The position numbers and the translations under genes were made by a program. Under the pieces are notes generated by a model, which worked only from the letters and a program-made list of their open reading frames with translations, did not search any database and was not told the origin of the DNA. From Halichoerus grypus (Eukaryota > Chordata > Mammalia > Carnivora > Phocidae), in contig NC_135712.1 of the NCBI RefSeq assembly GCF_964656455.1, forward strand, positions 97,068,294-97,132,293: 64,000 nucleotides of DNA, in the 5' to 3' direction. This document shows, one piece after another, positions 33,546 to 44,508 of this stretch. Every line of letters starts with the position of its first letter. Positions within the stretch are counted from its first letter, which is position 1.

Positions 33546-36500
33546 TGCAACTACATTTGTTGGTACCCACTTATCTAGAGTTCCTTCTCAATTAATAAAA
33601 TAAGAATTTGAATAAAATTCAGGTATATTAATTTCTAAGAGATAGAGAGATTCCGTGGCAGAGAGGTCTGCCAAAGAACTGTCTAAATTGTTTTAGAAAT
33701 TATCAGACAACAGTGACATCTGACTCACAACAACATAAAGATGGGTATTCACCTTCTTTCTTACCTCACTGGACACCAGATTTATGACCAATATAATAAA
33801 AATTGGGTGAAACCCACATTACGGCTTCAAACTTGGAAGGGTGTCTTAACAGACTTGTCACCAGGGATTTCTGCTAAGCGCACTTAACAGAAAAACAGAC
33901 ACCTGACAGAGAAGGAAGACACCTGACTTCTTTTGCTTTAAAAGTAGGATGTTCTATTTGAAAAAGAAGGCTGTGCACATGAAGGAGTCCTGATAAACCC
34001 AAAGGATGAGGGCTGTGTTTGGGCGTGTTCTTAGCTCCAGGAGGGCAGAGAACATCTCCTTCCAAACACTATTTGCTAGCTTATGGCTATGTTCCTCACA
34101 TGATATAGCATATCACTAATTGTTCAATGAATGAAAAAAGCGGCCCTAAAAAGCAGAATATTTGGGCAGTAGGAATTCCTCTTAGACTGGGTAGCCATAA
34201 CAAACGGAAAGCCCCTTGATCTTTGGCTGTTGCAAACCTGGAGAACATCAGTGGAGGCTTTTTTCCAGAGTAAGCAGTTATTACAAGCAAAGAATTTTTT
34301 ACAGGGGTTTTACCTAAATGAATACAAAAATGAAAACTATCAAAGTTATCTAAATATATAACAGGTGAAAAGCCAGATTCTTCTATCTTTAATCAAAGAT
34401 GCTGCCATGAAAACTCTTTCACTGCCATAAGCAGAGGAAAACTTTAGAACATTTTTAATTTGTCCTCCAGATTCAAGAGAATATATTCTGGCTTAAAAAG
34501 CTAGACCAAATGGTCATAAAGAGAAAATAATGTAAAATCATGGAAATTTTCTTTTTTTAAGGTTTGATAAACATGATCTTATCATATAAGTATCAAACAA
34601 CCTATTGGAAATTATGGAAAAATAAATTCATGACAATTGACAAATAATGAAAAAAGATGATAATTATAGGAAAATGGGAGACATTTGACAGATGAAGAAA
34701 ATCCAATCTATGAGCAAGATAGAACAGGGAATTAAAATTATTACTCAAATTAATAGAAGACTAGCACAAATCTCTGAGCAAAATCAGTTTTCTAATACCG
34801 TTATTTCATTGAAATACTTTAATTTCAAGTATTCAAAAATTTTACAAGCATACAAGTTCAAGTTATACAGAATGGAGATGAGGGAAAAACAGAGAAAAAA
34901 CAAAACAGACTGGAAACATTAAAAGACTTTGCTAATAAAGTTATAACCAAATAACTTTTGGGGGCATGGTAGGTAGGGAGTCATTCAAAGAAGGCTAAAA
35001 ATCCAAGAGTTTTCTACTCTGCCAAAATGCCTTTCATGCACTAAGCAAATAAATAAACTTCTCTGACCCATAGTAGGTGCTTATAAATTATTCTTCAATT
35101 AAAGTCATTAAAGCAAGGCTTCAGTAATTATATCACTTATGTACGTTCCTGAATAAATTACGTTAAGTATTGTCTTTGAATAAAAAATGAAACAAAACAC
35201 AAACTGAAGAAAGAGGAAGACAGTACAAAAAGTTTAGTGTTGGAAATAAAACAAACTCTAAATATAGAGTCAAGTCTACATACATATTATAGTAAGGCTA
35301 TAAAATATACTCTAAAAAGAGAAAGTAAGCAATTAAAAATAATTTTGATAGAGGAGATAGATAATATAAAATATTAATGTTTCCCTGTACTTAAATGTTA
35401 TATTTAATTATAAAATTCCAGTGGTGTATATGGGGAAAATCTGTGGCATTTAAGTATTTATCTTTTATAGATAGAATAAACGGATTACTCTTTTATCCTT
35501 CACATCGTCAATAACAACAACAAAAAAAATAGTTTTGGGGTGTGTGTGTGTGTGTTTCTGGTTCATTCAAAAGGCACAACTCATTGATTGTGATAGTAAA
35601 TTATTTTCTCCTGTGGTTTCTTTGGATTTGTGTTGTAAGGTTACTTTGTTTTTTCCCTGCAGCATCCTTAAACTTTATGATTACTTTCAGGTAAATAAAA
35701 ATATTACAATCATTTTAGATTGTAATATATATTCCTAATTCAAAATATATTCCTCAAAATATATTCTTAATTCAAGAATCTAAATATGTAGTACCAGGTA
35801 AAAATCAAACAATCCAGTATGATCTAAAATTGAAACTTCTTTCCTTATTCACATAAACCACTCTCAAGAAAGTGGAAGTATCACCAGGTTTCTCTCTTTC
35901 CCCTACATGAAACTTCTCCTCTCTCAGAAAAATAATTATGGTTCCTGACAAGTTTGAGACAAGTTGCTGACAAGATTTAGGGTGCAAAGGTCCAAAGAAA
36001 GGACATTAGGGAAAGATCTTACATACAAATTCTCACCATGGTGCATACAAACTATCTTGGATTTAGCAAGTAACTAAATCACGTGTGTTGTTTTGAGAAA
36101 AATTTTCCAGTATTGGGGGGAGGGATCTCATACCTTCAGTTTCCTGTAGAGAGCCAATCCCACTGGATATTCATTCCATTCTCAGCACCCATGAATCTTT
36201 TGAGATTCAAAACATCTGTTGAGATCTGTTTCCCCACCTTTGGGAAAAATGGAAAGTAATGCCTTTCTGGCTATCTTTCTTAAGTTGACTCTTGTGACCC
36301 AAAAGAAATACTCTCAATTTCTTTGCCCTACAAACTGTGGAAATGCCAAACACCAGGGTCATCTTCATAAACCACTTTGTCAGTCTCTTACTCTTTCTTA
36401 GTTGTAAATGAAACAACAGCTTAAGGTTTCTTCTAAAGTGCAGAGAATCACAAATTAAGAACTCCATGTGTTCTCTTTAGAGCCTTTTTCATTTGTTTAG

Positions 36501-36669
36501 AGTTAGAATATACCACCACAATCACTGCTCCCCACGCCTCCAAAGGACTCACCGCATAGCTCCACAAGCCCCAAAGATACTTGCAAATCCCCAAATCTCA
36601 ACCCTGATAGACTCCCAGTGTGATAAGATGAGGGATAGAGAGTCATGTATATAGGTGCAACACTACTTT
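33546..36669. other. Mostly unique sequence without recognised features
   Basis: About 3.1 kb with no SINE or clear LINE, the longest such stretch after 2.8-5.3 kb. Small features only: a short (GT)n at 35540-35556 and an 11-bp-arm inverted repeat at 35699-35726. Open frames of 60-86 codons (for example 36207-36467, minus) show no domain or composition signal. Confidence 0.4.
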
Positions 36670-36685
36670 TAAAATCACAATCTAG

Positions 36686-36883
36686 GGACGCCTGGATGGC
36701 TTAAGCATCTGTCTTCAGCTCAGGTCATGATCTCAGGTCCTGGGATCGAGTCCCACATCGGGCTCCTTGCTCAGCAGGGAGCCTGCTTCTCCCTCTGCCT
36801 GCCGCTCCCCCTGCTTGTGCTCTCTCTCTCTCTGACAAAAAAAAAAAAAAAAAAAAAAAAAATCGAAAAAACTAATAAAAAAA
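36686..36883 (+). repeat. SINEC: SINEC with deletion in the head
   Basis: The head lacks the CAGTCGGT part of the tRNA-like region. Long poly-A at 36838-36862, then an A-rich tail. Target duplication TAAAATCACAATCTAG at 36670-36685 and 36884-36899. Confidence 0.96.
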
Positions 36884-37148
36884 TAAAATCACAATCTAGC
36901 ATATCACTTTATAATTTTGCATCTAATTTGTTTCAATAAATACTGACTTTCAAAATTGAGTGTATATACCACTAGATAAAATGCAAAATACCCCCCCTTT
37001 AAGATGGAATCTTGATAATCCTAGAATTTTTAAATTGAATGAAGGGATTCCAATTCACTTGAGCAAAGAAGATAAGAAAATCTGAGAGTAGAAAACAAAA
37101 ATAAGGAATACTGACTTAATGATGATAACAAAACAATAAGTATTTAAA

Positions 37149-37176
37149 ACAAAAACAAACAAACAAACAAACAAAA
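37149..37176. repeat. (AAAC)n microsatellite
   Basis: About six CAAA units. Confidence 0.85.
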
Positions 37177-37189
37177 GATCATTTTTGGA

Positions 37190-37610
37190 GGACCAAGCAT
37201 GTCATGCGTCTCTCCCTTCATCTTACTTCACTCAGTCCATTGGCTTCCTTGCTGATTCTCAGATATACCAGCCATGCATGTGTAATTGTTTTTTGGTGGG
37301 AACAACTAAAACTGAACTTTTTCCTGGCTTTGGTTCAAATGTTTTTCCAATGAGGCTTAGCAGCACCCTCTTTGAAATTCTAACCACACCTTATCTCCTC
37401 CACTCCCAATTCCCTTCACCATGATCTGTTCAATTTATTGTCTTTAAAACTTACCCCCTGTAACAAAGTGCACAGTTTATTGACTCTTATGTTAATGACT
37501 TAGGGTATGATTCTTGCCACCAAAATTTAAGAGTCTTATGGCAGAAATTCTCTGTAAATTTGCTCACGGATGTTTCCATTTTGGTTAAAGCTGTAATTGC
37601 CATTTAATAG
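37190..37610 (+). repeat. L2: L2 LINE 3' part, sense
   Basis: CAGTCCATTGGCTTCCTTGC, TTTGGTTCAAATGTTTTTCC, AATGAGGCTTAGCAGCACCC and ACAGTTTATTGACTCTTATG follow the sense L2 order. Confidence 0.6.
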
Positions 37611-37749
37611 ACAATATTTGTTTGTTTGTCTGTTTGTTTTGAACGAATTTTAGATAGAAAAATACCTGGTAAACAACTTATGTTTTTATCCCCTTGATAT
37701 ATACCATATAGGCAGTAATCTTTCCTGAAACTTAGAGTATATAAAATAA

Positions 37750-38375
37750 ATTTTTAATAGTTTTTTTTTAGAGCAGTTTTAGGTTCACAGCAATATGGAG
37801 CAGAAGGTAAAGCAATTTCCCATGTGCCTCCTGCCTCCATACATGCACAGCCTCCCTCATGATCCACATCCCTCACCACAGCGGTACCTTCATTACAATT
37901 GATGAACCTACACTGACACATCATTATTACCTAAAATCCATAGTTTACCTTAGGGCTCACTCTTGGTGTTGTACATTCTATGGGTTTGGACAAATGTATA
38001 ATGACACATTTAATGTATTCAGCCTTATGGTGTTATACAGAGTAGTCTTACTGCCTTAAAAATCTCCTGTGCTCTGCCTCTTCATCCCACTCTCCCCTTT
38101 AAAGCCTGGTAATCACTAATCTTTTTACTACCACTAGTTTTGCCTTTTCCAGAATGTCATACAGTTAGAAACATACAGTGTGTAACCTTTCCAAATTGGC
38201 TTCTTCCACTTAGTTATATGCATTTAAATTCCCTTCATGTTTTTTCATGGCATGACAGCTCACTTTTTTTTAGCACTAAATACTATTCCATTGTCTGATG
38301 TACCATAGTCATAAAACACCTTTTTATCCAAGTGACAGTACCTTTGCTATCTACTTTTTGTTCATTGACTCCCTA
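37750..38375 (-). mobile_element. L1M: L1M 3' region, antisense
   Basis: GAGCAGTTTTAGGTTCACAG, CAATTTCCCATGTGCCTCCT, TTGTACATTCTATGGGTTTG and AATCACTAATCTTTTTACTA are the reversed L1M 3' end in order. It is homologous to 6985-7640. Confidence 0.85.
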
Positions 38376-38509
38376 ATTAAAATTTAATAAAGATATGCTC
38401 ATAACACTAATACGTATATAACACCGAAACATACACCTACCACCTAAAACTCTTTTTTTAATCTTAAATTAAAAAAAAAATCCAAGTGGATTTTCAAATA
38501 GTAGTCTAA

Positions 38510-38870
38510 TACATATCTAAAAATCAGTTAAAAGTTTTCCACTCTGTGTCAGCTCTCTTCCTCTCATTTTCCTAGCTCAGCAAAAAGTACACCATATATG
38601 CAGTTATTGAAGTCACAGGTAAGAGCTTCCACCATGATCTCTGTCTCCCACCCTCCCCATTATAAATAATTTACCAACATGTGACAATCCTAACTACTTG
38701 GTTCTGGATCCACTGGCACTTACTTTCTGTCACTATCATTACTAAACTAGACTAATACTGTAGTTTCCAGTTAATACCTCTTATCTACTTTATTCACTTC
38801 CCTGAAGCTACCACAATCTAGGAAATACAAAACACTGATCTTTATGAATTCCAGGAATGGCTTCTTTTTG
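38510..38870 (+). repeat. L2: L2 LINE, sense, left part (tentative)
   Basis: L2-like but diverged (CATCTCTGTCTCCC, CACTGGCACTTACTTTCTG). The clearer part continues after the SINEC. Confidence 0.45.
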
Positions 38871-38879
38871 GCCATTTCC

Positions 38880-39086
38880 ATTTTTTTTTTTTTTTTTTTT
38901 TTTTTAGAGAGAGAGAAAGAGAGCATGAGTGAAGGTGGGAGGAGCAGAGGGAGAGGGGGAGAGAGAATCTTAAGCAGGCTCCATGCCCAGGGTGGAATCT
39001 GACACAAGGCTGGATCTCACAACTGTGAGATCATGACCTGAGCCAAAATCAAGAGTTGGACGCTTAACCAACTGAACCACCCAGGT
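38880..39086 (-). repeat. SINEC: SINEC, antisense, in L2
   Basis: T-run then reverse SINEC of an older subtype (AAAATCAAGAGTTGGACGCT). Target duplication GCCATTTCC at 38871-38879 and 39087-39095. Confidence 0.94.
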
Positions 39087-39095
39087 GCCATTTCC

Positions 39096-39396
39096 CTCTT
39101 CTTAATAAAACATATAAATCTCTTGGCACAGGTGATGAGCCACTGCAAAAGCTGACTCCCGCTTACCTGTCCAGCTTTATTTCTGAACACTCTACATCCT
39201 CCCATAATATACTCAGACCATACTGAATGCATTTCAGTTTCTAGATCTTCTTTCAGAGTTTTTGCATGTGTTATTTCCAGTGTCTGGAACATTCTTCCTT
39301 CTACTCATTGCAGCTTAATCTTTCAAAGAGCTGCTCACCATTCATGTCTTAATGTGAAGGTTATTTTCCCCCAGAACTTTGGTCATTCTTTGATTA
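39096..39396 (+). repeat. L2: L2 LINE, sense, right part
   Basis: TTTTTGCATGTGTTATTTCC, AGTGTCTGGAACATTCTTCC, GAGCTGCTCACCATTCATGT and AATGTGAAGGTTATTTTCC follow the sense L2 3' order. Confidence 0.7.
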
Positions 39397-39399
39397 TAC

Positions 39400-39480
39400 T
39401 AGATGGTAATTAGCAGTGTTCCAGCACTTTACAAATATTAACTTACTTGATCCTCATAAATGAAATTTCCATGAGGAGGT
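39400..39480 (-). repeat. MIR SINE, antisense, left part
   Basis: CCAGCACTTTACAAATATTA and CTTGATCCTCATAAATGAAA match reversed MIR. It is split by the 39481-39884 insert. Confidence 0.75.
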
Positions 39481-39884
39481 ATGGCAGGTTGGTTTCATCT
39501 ACATGAAAACTGACTTTGAGAGGCAGTTTAGCATAGAGAAGTTTTATTAATGAGTGCTCCTGTGAACTCATCCGTGGAAGGAAAAGAAGGAAGTTAGATT
39601 GGACAGAGGAAGGGATCAAGCTGTGATGTAATCCCAAGAGACCCCTTGGCCTTCCATATGGGGAGTTCTGAAACTAGCATGACTGTGAGAACTGTCTGAG
39701 TGGAGGTGACAGAGACCAGGGACTTAATTCCCCTGTGCTGATCAGCCATGGGATGCCTGACTCCTTGGGGAAGGGGGATTCAGTGAGGCAGCTCTCTTCA
39801 GCTGAACCCCTCCCTGAAGGAGATTGATGGATGAGGCAATCTACTGACAACAGTCTCAGCAGCTGGTAGAATAAGTGTTAGATA
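39481..39884 (-). repeat. LTR-like insert in a MIR (family unknown)
   Basis: About 400 bases that are not MIR. On the minus strand a TTAATAAAAC poly-A-like signal lies near the right-hand end, as in an LTR. The ends and target duplication are not certain. Confidence 0.4.
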
Positions 39885-40015
39885 GAATTATTATCCCAAC
39901 TGCACAGAAAAAGAAACTTTTTCTGTGAGGGACAAATATGTTGAGTAACTCACCCTGTTTATACAGCAAAATTATTAGATCTGGGATTCAAACCAGGGAG
40001 TTTGGTCCTCTATGT
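39885..40015 (-). repeat. MIR SINE, antisense, right part
   Basis: GAATTATTATCCCAACTGCA, then GATCTGGGATTCAAACCAGG, continue the MIR of 39400-39480. Confidence 0.75.
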
Positions 40016-41397
40016 CACAACATAAACCAAATCAATCACAATGGATGAGAGGTATAAATACAAAATGTAAAACAATATTTTAAAATAAAATATAGGGAAA
40101 CAACTTAATGCACTTTCTGTATTTGAATATTTTTTAAAAAGAGGATGTCAAAGCCATAATCCAAAGGAAATACTTGACAATTTGGACTATATTATGTAAG
40201 ACATCATCGAAAGAAACATAAAGAGATTGAAAAGACAAGCCACAGAGTGGGACATAATATTTAAAATAAATAAGTTTAACAAAGTCCTTGCCTCCAGAAT
40301 ATATAAAAACTGCTAAGAAAAATACTGAAAAATCAAATTTTGAAAAACTGTCAAAAGATTTGGACAGGAACTTCACAAAAAGAAAATCCAAACAGTCTAT
40401 AAAATCTGAAAAGGTCTCCACCTTCCTAGTCATCAGTAAAATGCAAAATAAAACCACTCTGAAGTGCTATAATCTGCCCCCCTTCCAATGGTTAAAATGG
40501 AAACAAAACAACTGAAACAAAACAAAGCAGAAATAAAACAAATAAATTGTGGTAAGGATGTGGAGTAACTTCAAGTTTCATACATGGCTGGGAAAAAGTG
40601 GAAGTTAGTACAGCTGCTTGGGGAAATTGTTCAGCAGTGTCTACTGAAGATTGACATAGAAAAATCAGCAGTTTCACTTCTATACAGCCCAACAGAAATG
40701 CATATACATTCACCAAGAAAAATGTACAAGAATGCTTACAAGCAGCATTCTTTTTTTTTTTTTAATTTTATTTATTTATTTGAGAGAGAGAGGACACATG
40801 AGAGGGGATAGGGCCAGAGGGCGAAGCAGACTCCCTGCCGAGCAGGGAGCCCGATGTGGGACTCGATCCAGGGACTCCAGGATCATGACCTGAGCCGAAG
40901 GCAGTCGCTTAACCAACTGAGCCACCCAGGCGCCCTACAAGCAGCATTCTTAAAAATGGACCCAAACTGAAACCTATCCCACTGCTAATAAATGGTAGAA
41001 TGGATGGATAATTCATGGTGTATTTACACCATGATATACTATTTGTCTATGAGAAAGAATGGGCTACCATTACACTGAACATTATGGGTTGAGCAGTAAA
41101 TCCAAGCACAATCAAGAATATGTTTTATGATTCCTATATTATAAAATTTATAAATAGGCAAGACTAATTTATGAGATTAAAAGTAAAGATAATGGTTACT
41201 CTGGAGGCATGGGCAAGAAACACTAGAAAAGAGCACCGGGAAACCTCTGGAGATGTTAGTAATTTTCAGGTTCTTGATCTAGGTATTGGTTACAAGGGTT
41301 GGTTCAATTTATGAGAATTCATCAAGCTATACACTTATAATTTGTGCCCTTTTCTGAGAGTACTTCAGTGATGCAATTTAATTCAAAGGAAAACATC
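40016..41397 (+). mobile_element. L1M: Ancient L1M, sense (ORF2 end and 3'UTR), split by a SINE
   Basis: CCAGAATATATAAAAACTGC, TAGTCATCAGTAAAATGCAA, AATACTTTGTCTATG-like C-terminal coding blocks, ATGATTCCTATATTATAAAA, TTCTTGATCTAGGTATTGGT and AAGCTATACACTTATAATTT lie in sense order up to the 3' end. It is split by the SINEC at 40753. Open frames here (107, 75 and 75 codons) are decay by-products. Confidence 0.8.
40753..40935 (-). repeat. SINEC: SINEC, antisense, in L1M
   Basis: Complete reverse SINEC. Perfect 16-bp target duplication TACAAGCAGCATTCTT at 40737-40752 and 40936-40951. Confidence 0.97.
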
Positions 41398-41398
41398 T

Positions 41399-41440
41399 CA
41401 GGCAGTCTGGCTCCAATGCTCATAATCTTAAGGACAATGT
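41399..41440 (-). repeat. MIR fragment (tentative)
   Basis: CAGGCAGTCTGGCTCCAATG followed by CTCATAATCTTAA is the reversed 5' end of MIR. It is short. Confidence 0.45.
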
Positions 41441-41469
41441 TTGTGTCATTTCATATAAATGAAGGAGGA

Positions 41470-42135
41470 AGAGGGTAAATTTGATAAACACTTTAGACTA
41501 CAAAGTGAAATCATACAATAAAGTCAAAGGTTCAAATATGATGCATCAGTTCTGTTCCTAGGTACACATCTCAGAGAAATTCTTGCACGTGTGCAAAAAG
41601 ACATGTACAAGAATGCTCAGATCTGCATTATTTGTTTAAGAAAGAAGATCAAGGAAGACGGAAGATATGCCAACTATTCCTCAAGTCAACAAGTAAATAA
41701 ATTGTGGCATATTAACATAATAGAATGTTATACATCAGTGAACAACAAATGAACTACAATCACCCGCAACCAAGTGGAATAATTTTAGAAATCAAATGTT
41801 GGGTAACAAAAATCAAGTGCCAGAAGATTACCCAAAATATAATAAAATTTTAACAACCCCCCAAACAATAACAACTAAACAATATTTAGGCATATACAAA
41901 ACTACAATATAACTAATTTTCAAAACTGTAATGGACTGATAAACACTAATTCTAGAGAGATACTGTACTTGCAGGGGAGGCAAGGGTATAGAACATGAAC
42001 GGATCACAGGGTAGGTAGAAAATGTTGGTCATGTCCTAGTTTATGTGTCAAGATACGGATTTACACTTGTCCATTTTACATTATGTTTATATCTTATATA
42101 TGTTTCATACATTTATATATACATATACATTTAAT
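41470..42135 (+). mobile_element. L1M: Second ancient L1M fragment, sense
   Basis: GTTCTGTTCCTAGGTACACA, GCACGTGTGCAAAAAGACAT, AAATAAATTGTGGCATATTA and TAGAATGTTATACATCAGTG are the L1 ORF2 C-terminus again, followed by an AT-rich 3'UTR. The region partly duplicates the content of 40630-41397, so it is a separate element. Confidence 0.72.
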
Positions 42136-42499
42136 ATTATATTTTGAAGATGTTGAAGTACAAAATAATGTAGAATACCCCCCACATACCTTGGCTGTGA
42201 TGGGAAGGGGAGAGGTAAAATAAGAAAAGTTGGAAAATGGAGTTTAAAGAGACTTGTCTTTATGTAGATGCTTAAATAAAAGAGCCAATAGAGAGGTAAA
42301 ATAACAAAAGATTCTTGTATAGGTTGTTAGGGAGAGATTCCTGGGTTCATCAGAGTGGACTGTGAAGGTTCTTACTTGCGTTGGCCCAGACAGGCACATT
42401 AGATTTCTTCTTCCCTGAGCCCCACTTGCAGGTTCCTCTGATTCAACTATATCCATTTCCTTTTTTGTGCTAGATCTGAATTTGTAGATGGTTAGATAA
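42136..42499. other. Unique flank of the full-length L1
   Basis: No gene or repeat was recognised. Confidence 0.4.
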
Positions 42500-42515
42500 A
42501 AATAAACTTAAAACC

Positions 42516-43539
42516 GGAGAGGGAAAGATGGAGGAGGAGTATGAGACCCTATTTCAACTGGTCCCCGGAATTGAGCTGGATATCTACCAGACCACTCTGA
42601 GCACCCATGAAACCAGCCTGAGATGTAAGAAGATCTGGATCTCTACAAACAGAATATCACAGGCAGTTGGTTTTGAGGTACAAAGAGGGGAGCCGTGATT
42701 CCACGAGCAGATATCGGAGGATAAACGGCAGCGGGAGGGTGCCTGGACGTGAGGATCCTACACCGCCGGTGAGCGACAGCCTTACGTGCTGCCGACGGGG
42801 CACAGACTCGCAGATGGGTAGCATCGGGAAAGGACTTTAGGGCAGCCCCCGGAGTGGAAAACCAGACCGGCGGGGTCGCGCACACGCGAACCGCAGGCCC
42901 CAGCACAGAAACCCGGAGTGACGGTCGCGCACACACGAACTGCAGCCTCCGAGACAGAAACCCACTGCGCCAGGGTCGCGCAGGTGAACTGCAACCCCCG
43001 GGGTGGAAACCCCAAACGGCAGAGTCGCGGGCGCGTGAACTGGGAGCAGCTGGCGGTTTTAGAAGCACAAAGGGCAGAGACGTGCCCTGACCTGGAGGCA
43101 GGACTGGGAGCGCTGCGGAGGGGCTCACAACCCGGGACGCTGCAGTTTATAGCAGCACGGACAGAAACGGAGACGGTGTGGCCTGGAGAGCTCATTGAAG
43201 AACAGACTGCGGTCTCTCTGCTCTGGGGCAGAGGGTTGGAAATGGTCTCTTCTGCTCTGACTCACGGAAGAGACGCGGAAAGCTGCCAGGGAAAGGTGCC
43301 AGAGAACAAAAGCCCCAAAGACTGATTCCCACTGAGCCCATCCCCTGCCACAGGGGCACAGGGCAACTCCGCCCAAACAGGGTTGCCTGAGTAACAGCAT
43401 GGCAGGCCCCTCCCGCAGAAGACAGGCTCGGAAAACAAGAGGCCAGCAACCCTAAGGTCCTAAGAAAACAGGTGCATCTTGCTTGGGTTCTGGTCAATAA
43501 TTTGGACTCTATACATTCCCTCAAACACCCATCAACAGA
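42516..43539 (+). promoter_or_regulatory. L1 5'UTR with internal promoter region
   Basis: About 1 kb, GC- and CpG-rich, unlike the AT-rich surroundings. It starts GGAGAGGGAAAGATGG, so an AAAGATGG core like the YY1 site at the start of human L1 lies at 42524-42531 (+9 to +16). A tandem-monomer block follows at 42861-43059. Several long frames on both strands (161, 137, 135, 123 codons) come from the lack of stops in CpG-rich DNA. The promoter role is inferred from family knowledge. Confidence 0.8.
42861..43059 (+). repeat. Four ~50-bp tandem monomers in the L1 5'UTR
   Basis: Units end in GAAA at about 42911, 42960 and 43009 (spacing 51, 49, 49). Each has a GTCGCGC or GTCGCGG core followed by a GAACTG/GAACCG step: near 42875, 42923, 42973 and 43023. 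A partial unit ending GGAGTGGAAA lies just before (42851-42860). Confidence 0.82.
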
Positions 43540-44430
43540 ATGACTAGGAGGAGGAGCCCCCAAAATAGAAAAGACTCAGAGATTATGACTTATGCTGCAG
43601 ATTTACAAATGGATGCAGATATAACCAAGATGTCGGAGATGGAATTCAGGCTAGCAATTGTGAAGACAATGGCTAGAACAGAGAAATCAATTAATGGCAA
43701 CATAGAGTCTCTAAGGTCAGAAATAAAAGGGGAATTGGCAGAACTTAAAAATGCTATCAATGAGATCCAATCCAATCTAGATAATCTAACAGCTAGGGTA
43801 ACTGAGGCAGAAGAGCGAATAAGCGACCTGGAAGACAATATAATAGATAAAAAGGGAAAAGAGGAGGCCAGGGAAAAACAACTCAGAATCCATGAAAATA
43901 GAATCAGAGAAATAAGTGACACCATGAAGTGTTCCAATGTCAGAATAATTGGAATCCCGGAGGGAGTGGAGAGAGAGAGAGGGCTAGAAGATGTATTTGA
44001 GCAAATCGTAGCTGAGAACTTCCCTAATCTGGGGAATGAAACAAACATTCATGTCCTAGAGGCAGAGAGGACCCTTCCTAAGATCAAGGAAAACAGGCCA
44101 ACACCCCAGCATGTAATAGTAAAACTTGCAAATCTTAGAACCAAGGAAACCATCTTAAGGGCAGTTAGGGGGAAGAGATTCCTTACGTACAGAGGGAGGA
44201 ACATCAGAATAACGTCAGACCTATCCACAGAGACCTGGCAAGCCAGAAAGGCCTGGCAAGACATATTCAGGGTACTAAATGAGAAGAACATGCAGCCAAG
44301 AATACTTTATCCGGCAAGGCTTTCATTTAGAATGGATGGAGAGATGCAGAGCTTCCACGACCGGCAGAAGTTAAAAGAATATGTGACCACTAAGCCGGCC
44401 CTGCAAGAAATATTAAGGGGGGTTCTATAA
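43540..44430 (+). CDS. L1-ORF1: L1 ORF1 protein (intact)
   Basis: ORF1p binds L1 RNA as a trimer and acts as a nucleic-acid chaperone in the cytoplasmic L1 particle. The 296-codon frame is open from ATG 43540 to TAA 44430 (human ORF1p has 338). Residues 1-30 are a basic, variable N-terminus. Residues about 30-128 form a coiled coil of heptads rich in E, K, I and L (for example ISDLEDNIIDKK at 95). An RRM follows at about 131-215, with CSNVRIIGIPEG (131-142) and HVIVKLANLRTKETILRAV (191-209). The C-terminal domain, about 222-296, contains ITSDLSTETWQARKAW (224-239) and PRILYPARLSF (253-263). ORF2 starts 79 bases downstream. No lesion is visible, so the frame may still be translated if the element is transcribed. 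Confidence 0.95.
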   Translation: MTRRRSPQNRKDSEIMTYAADLQMDADITKMSEMEFRLAIVKTMARTEKSINGNIESLRSEIKGELAELKNAINEIQSNLDNLTARVTEAEERISDLEDNIIDKKGKEEAREKQLRIHENRIREISDTMKCSNVRIIGIPEGVERERGLEDVFEQIVAENFPNLGNETNIHVLEAERTLPKIKENRPTPQHVIVKLANLRTKETILRAVRGKRFLTYRGRNIRITSDLSTETWQARKAWQDIFRVLNEKNMQPRILYPARLSFRMDGEMQSFHDRQKLKEYVTTKPALQEILRGVL

Positions 44431-44508
44431 AAGGAGAAAGACCCCAAGAGTGATCTACAACAGAAATTTACAGGGACAATCTATAAAAACAACGTCTTCA
44501 CAGGCAAC

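Noticed and set aside
35065..35100. Possible MIR tail (CATAGTAGGTGCTTATAAAT)
   Set aside because: Only about 25 bases match, too short to separate from chance.
40134..40457. 107-codon minus-strand frame
   Set aside because: Lies opposite the ancient L1M ORF2 end; a by-product of its A-rich sense strand.
42643..43325. Long frames of 123-161 codons on both strands of the L1 5'UTR
   Set aside because: They overlap each other in a CpG-rich, tandem-repeated 5'UTR with few stop codons and have no domain. The primate L1 antisense ORF0 is known, but no equivalent can be supported here.
43590..44291. Frames of 152 and 80 codons opposite L1 ORF1
   Set aside because: Shadows of the real ORF1 on the other strand.
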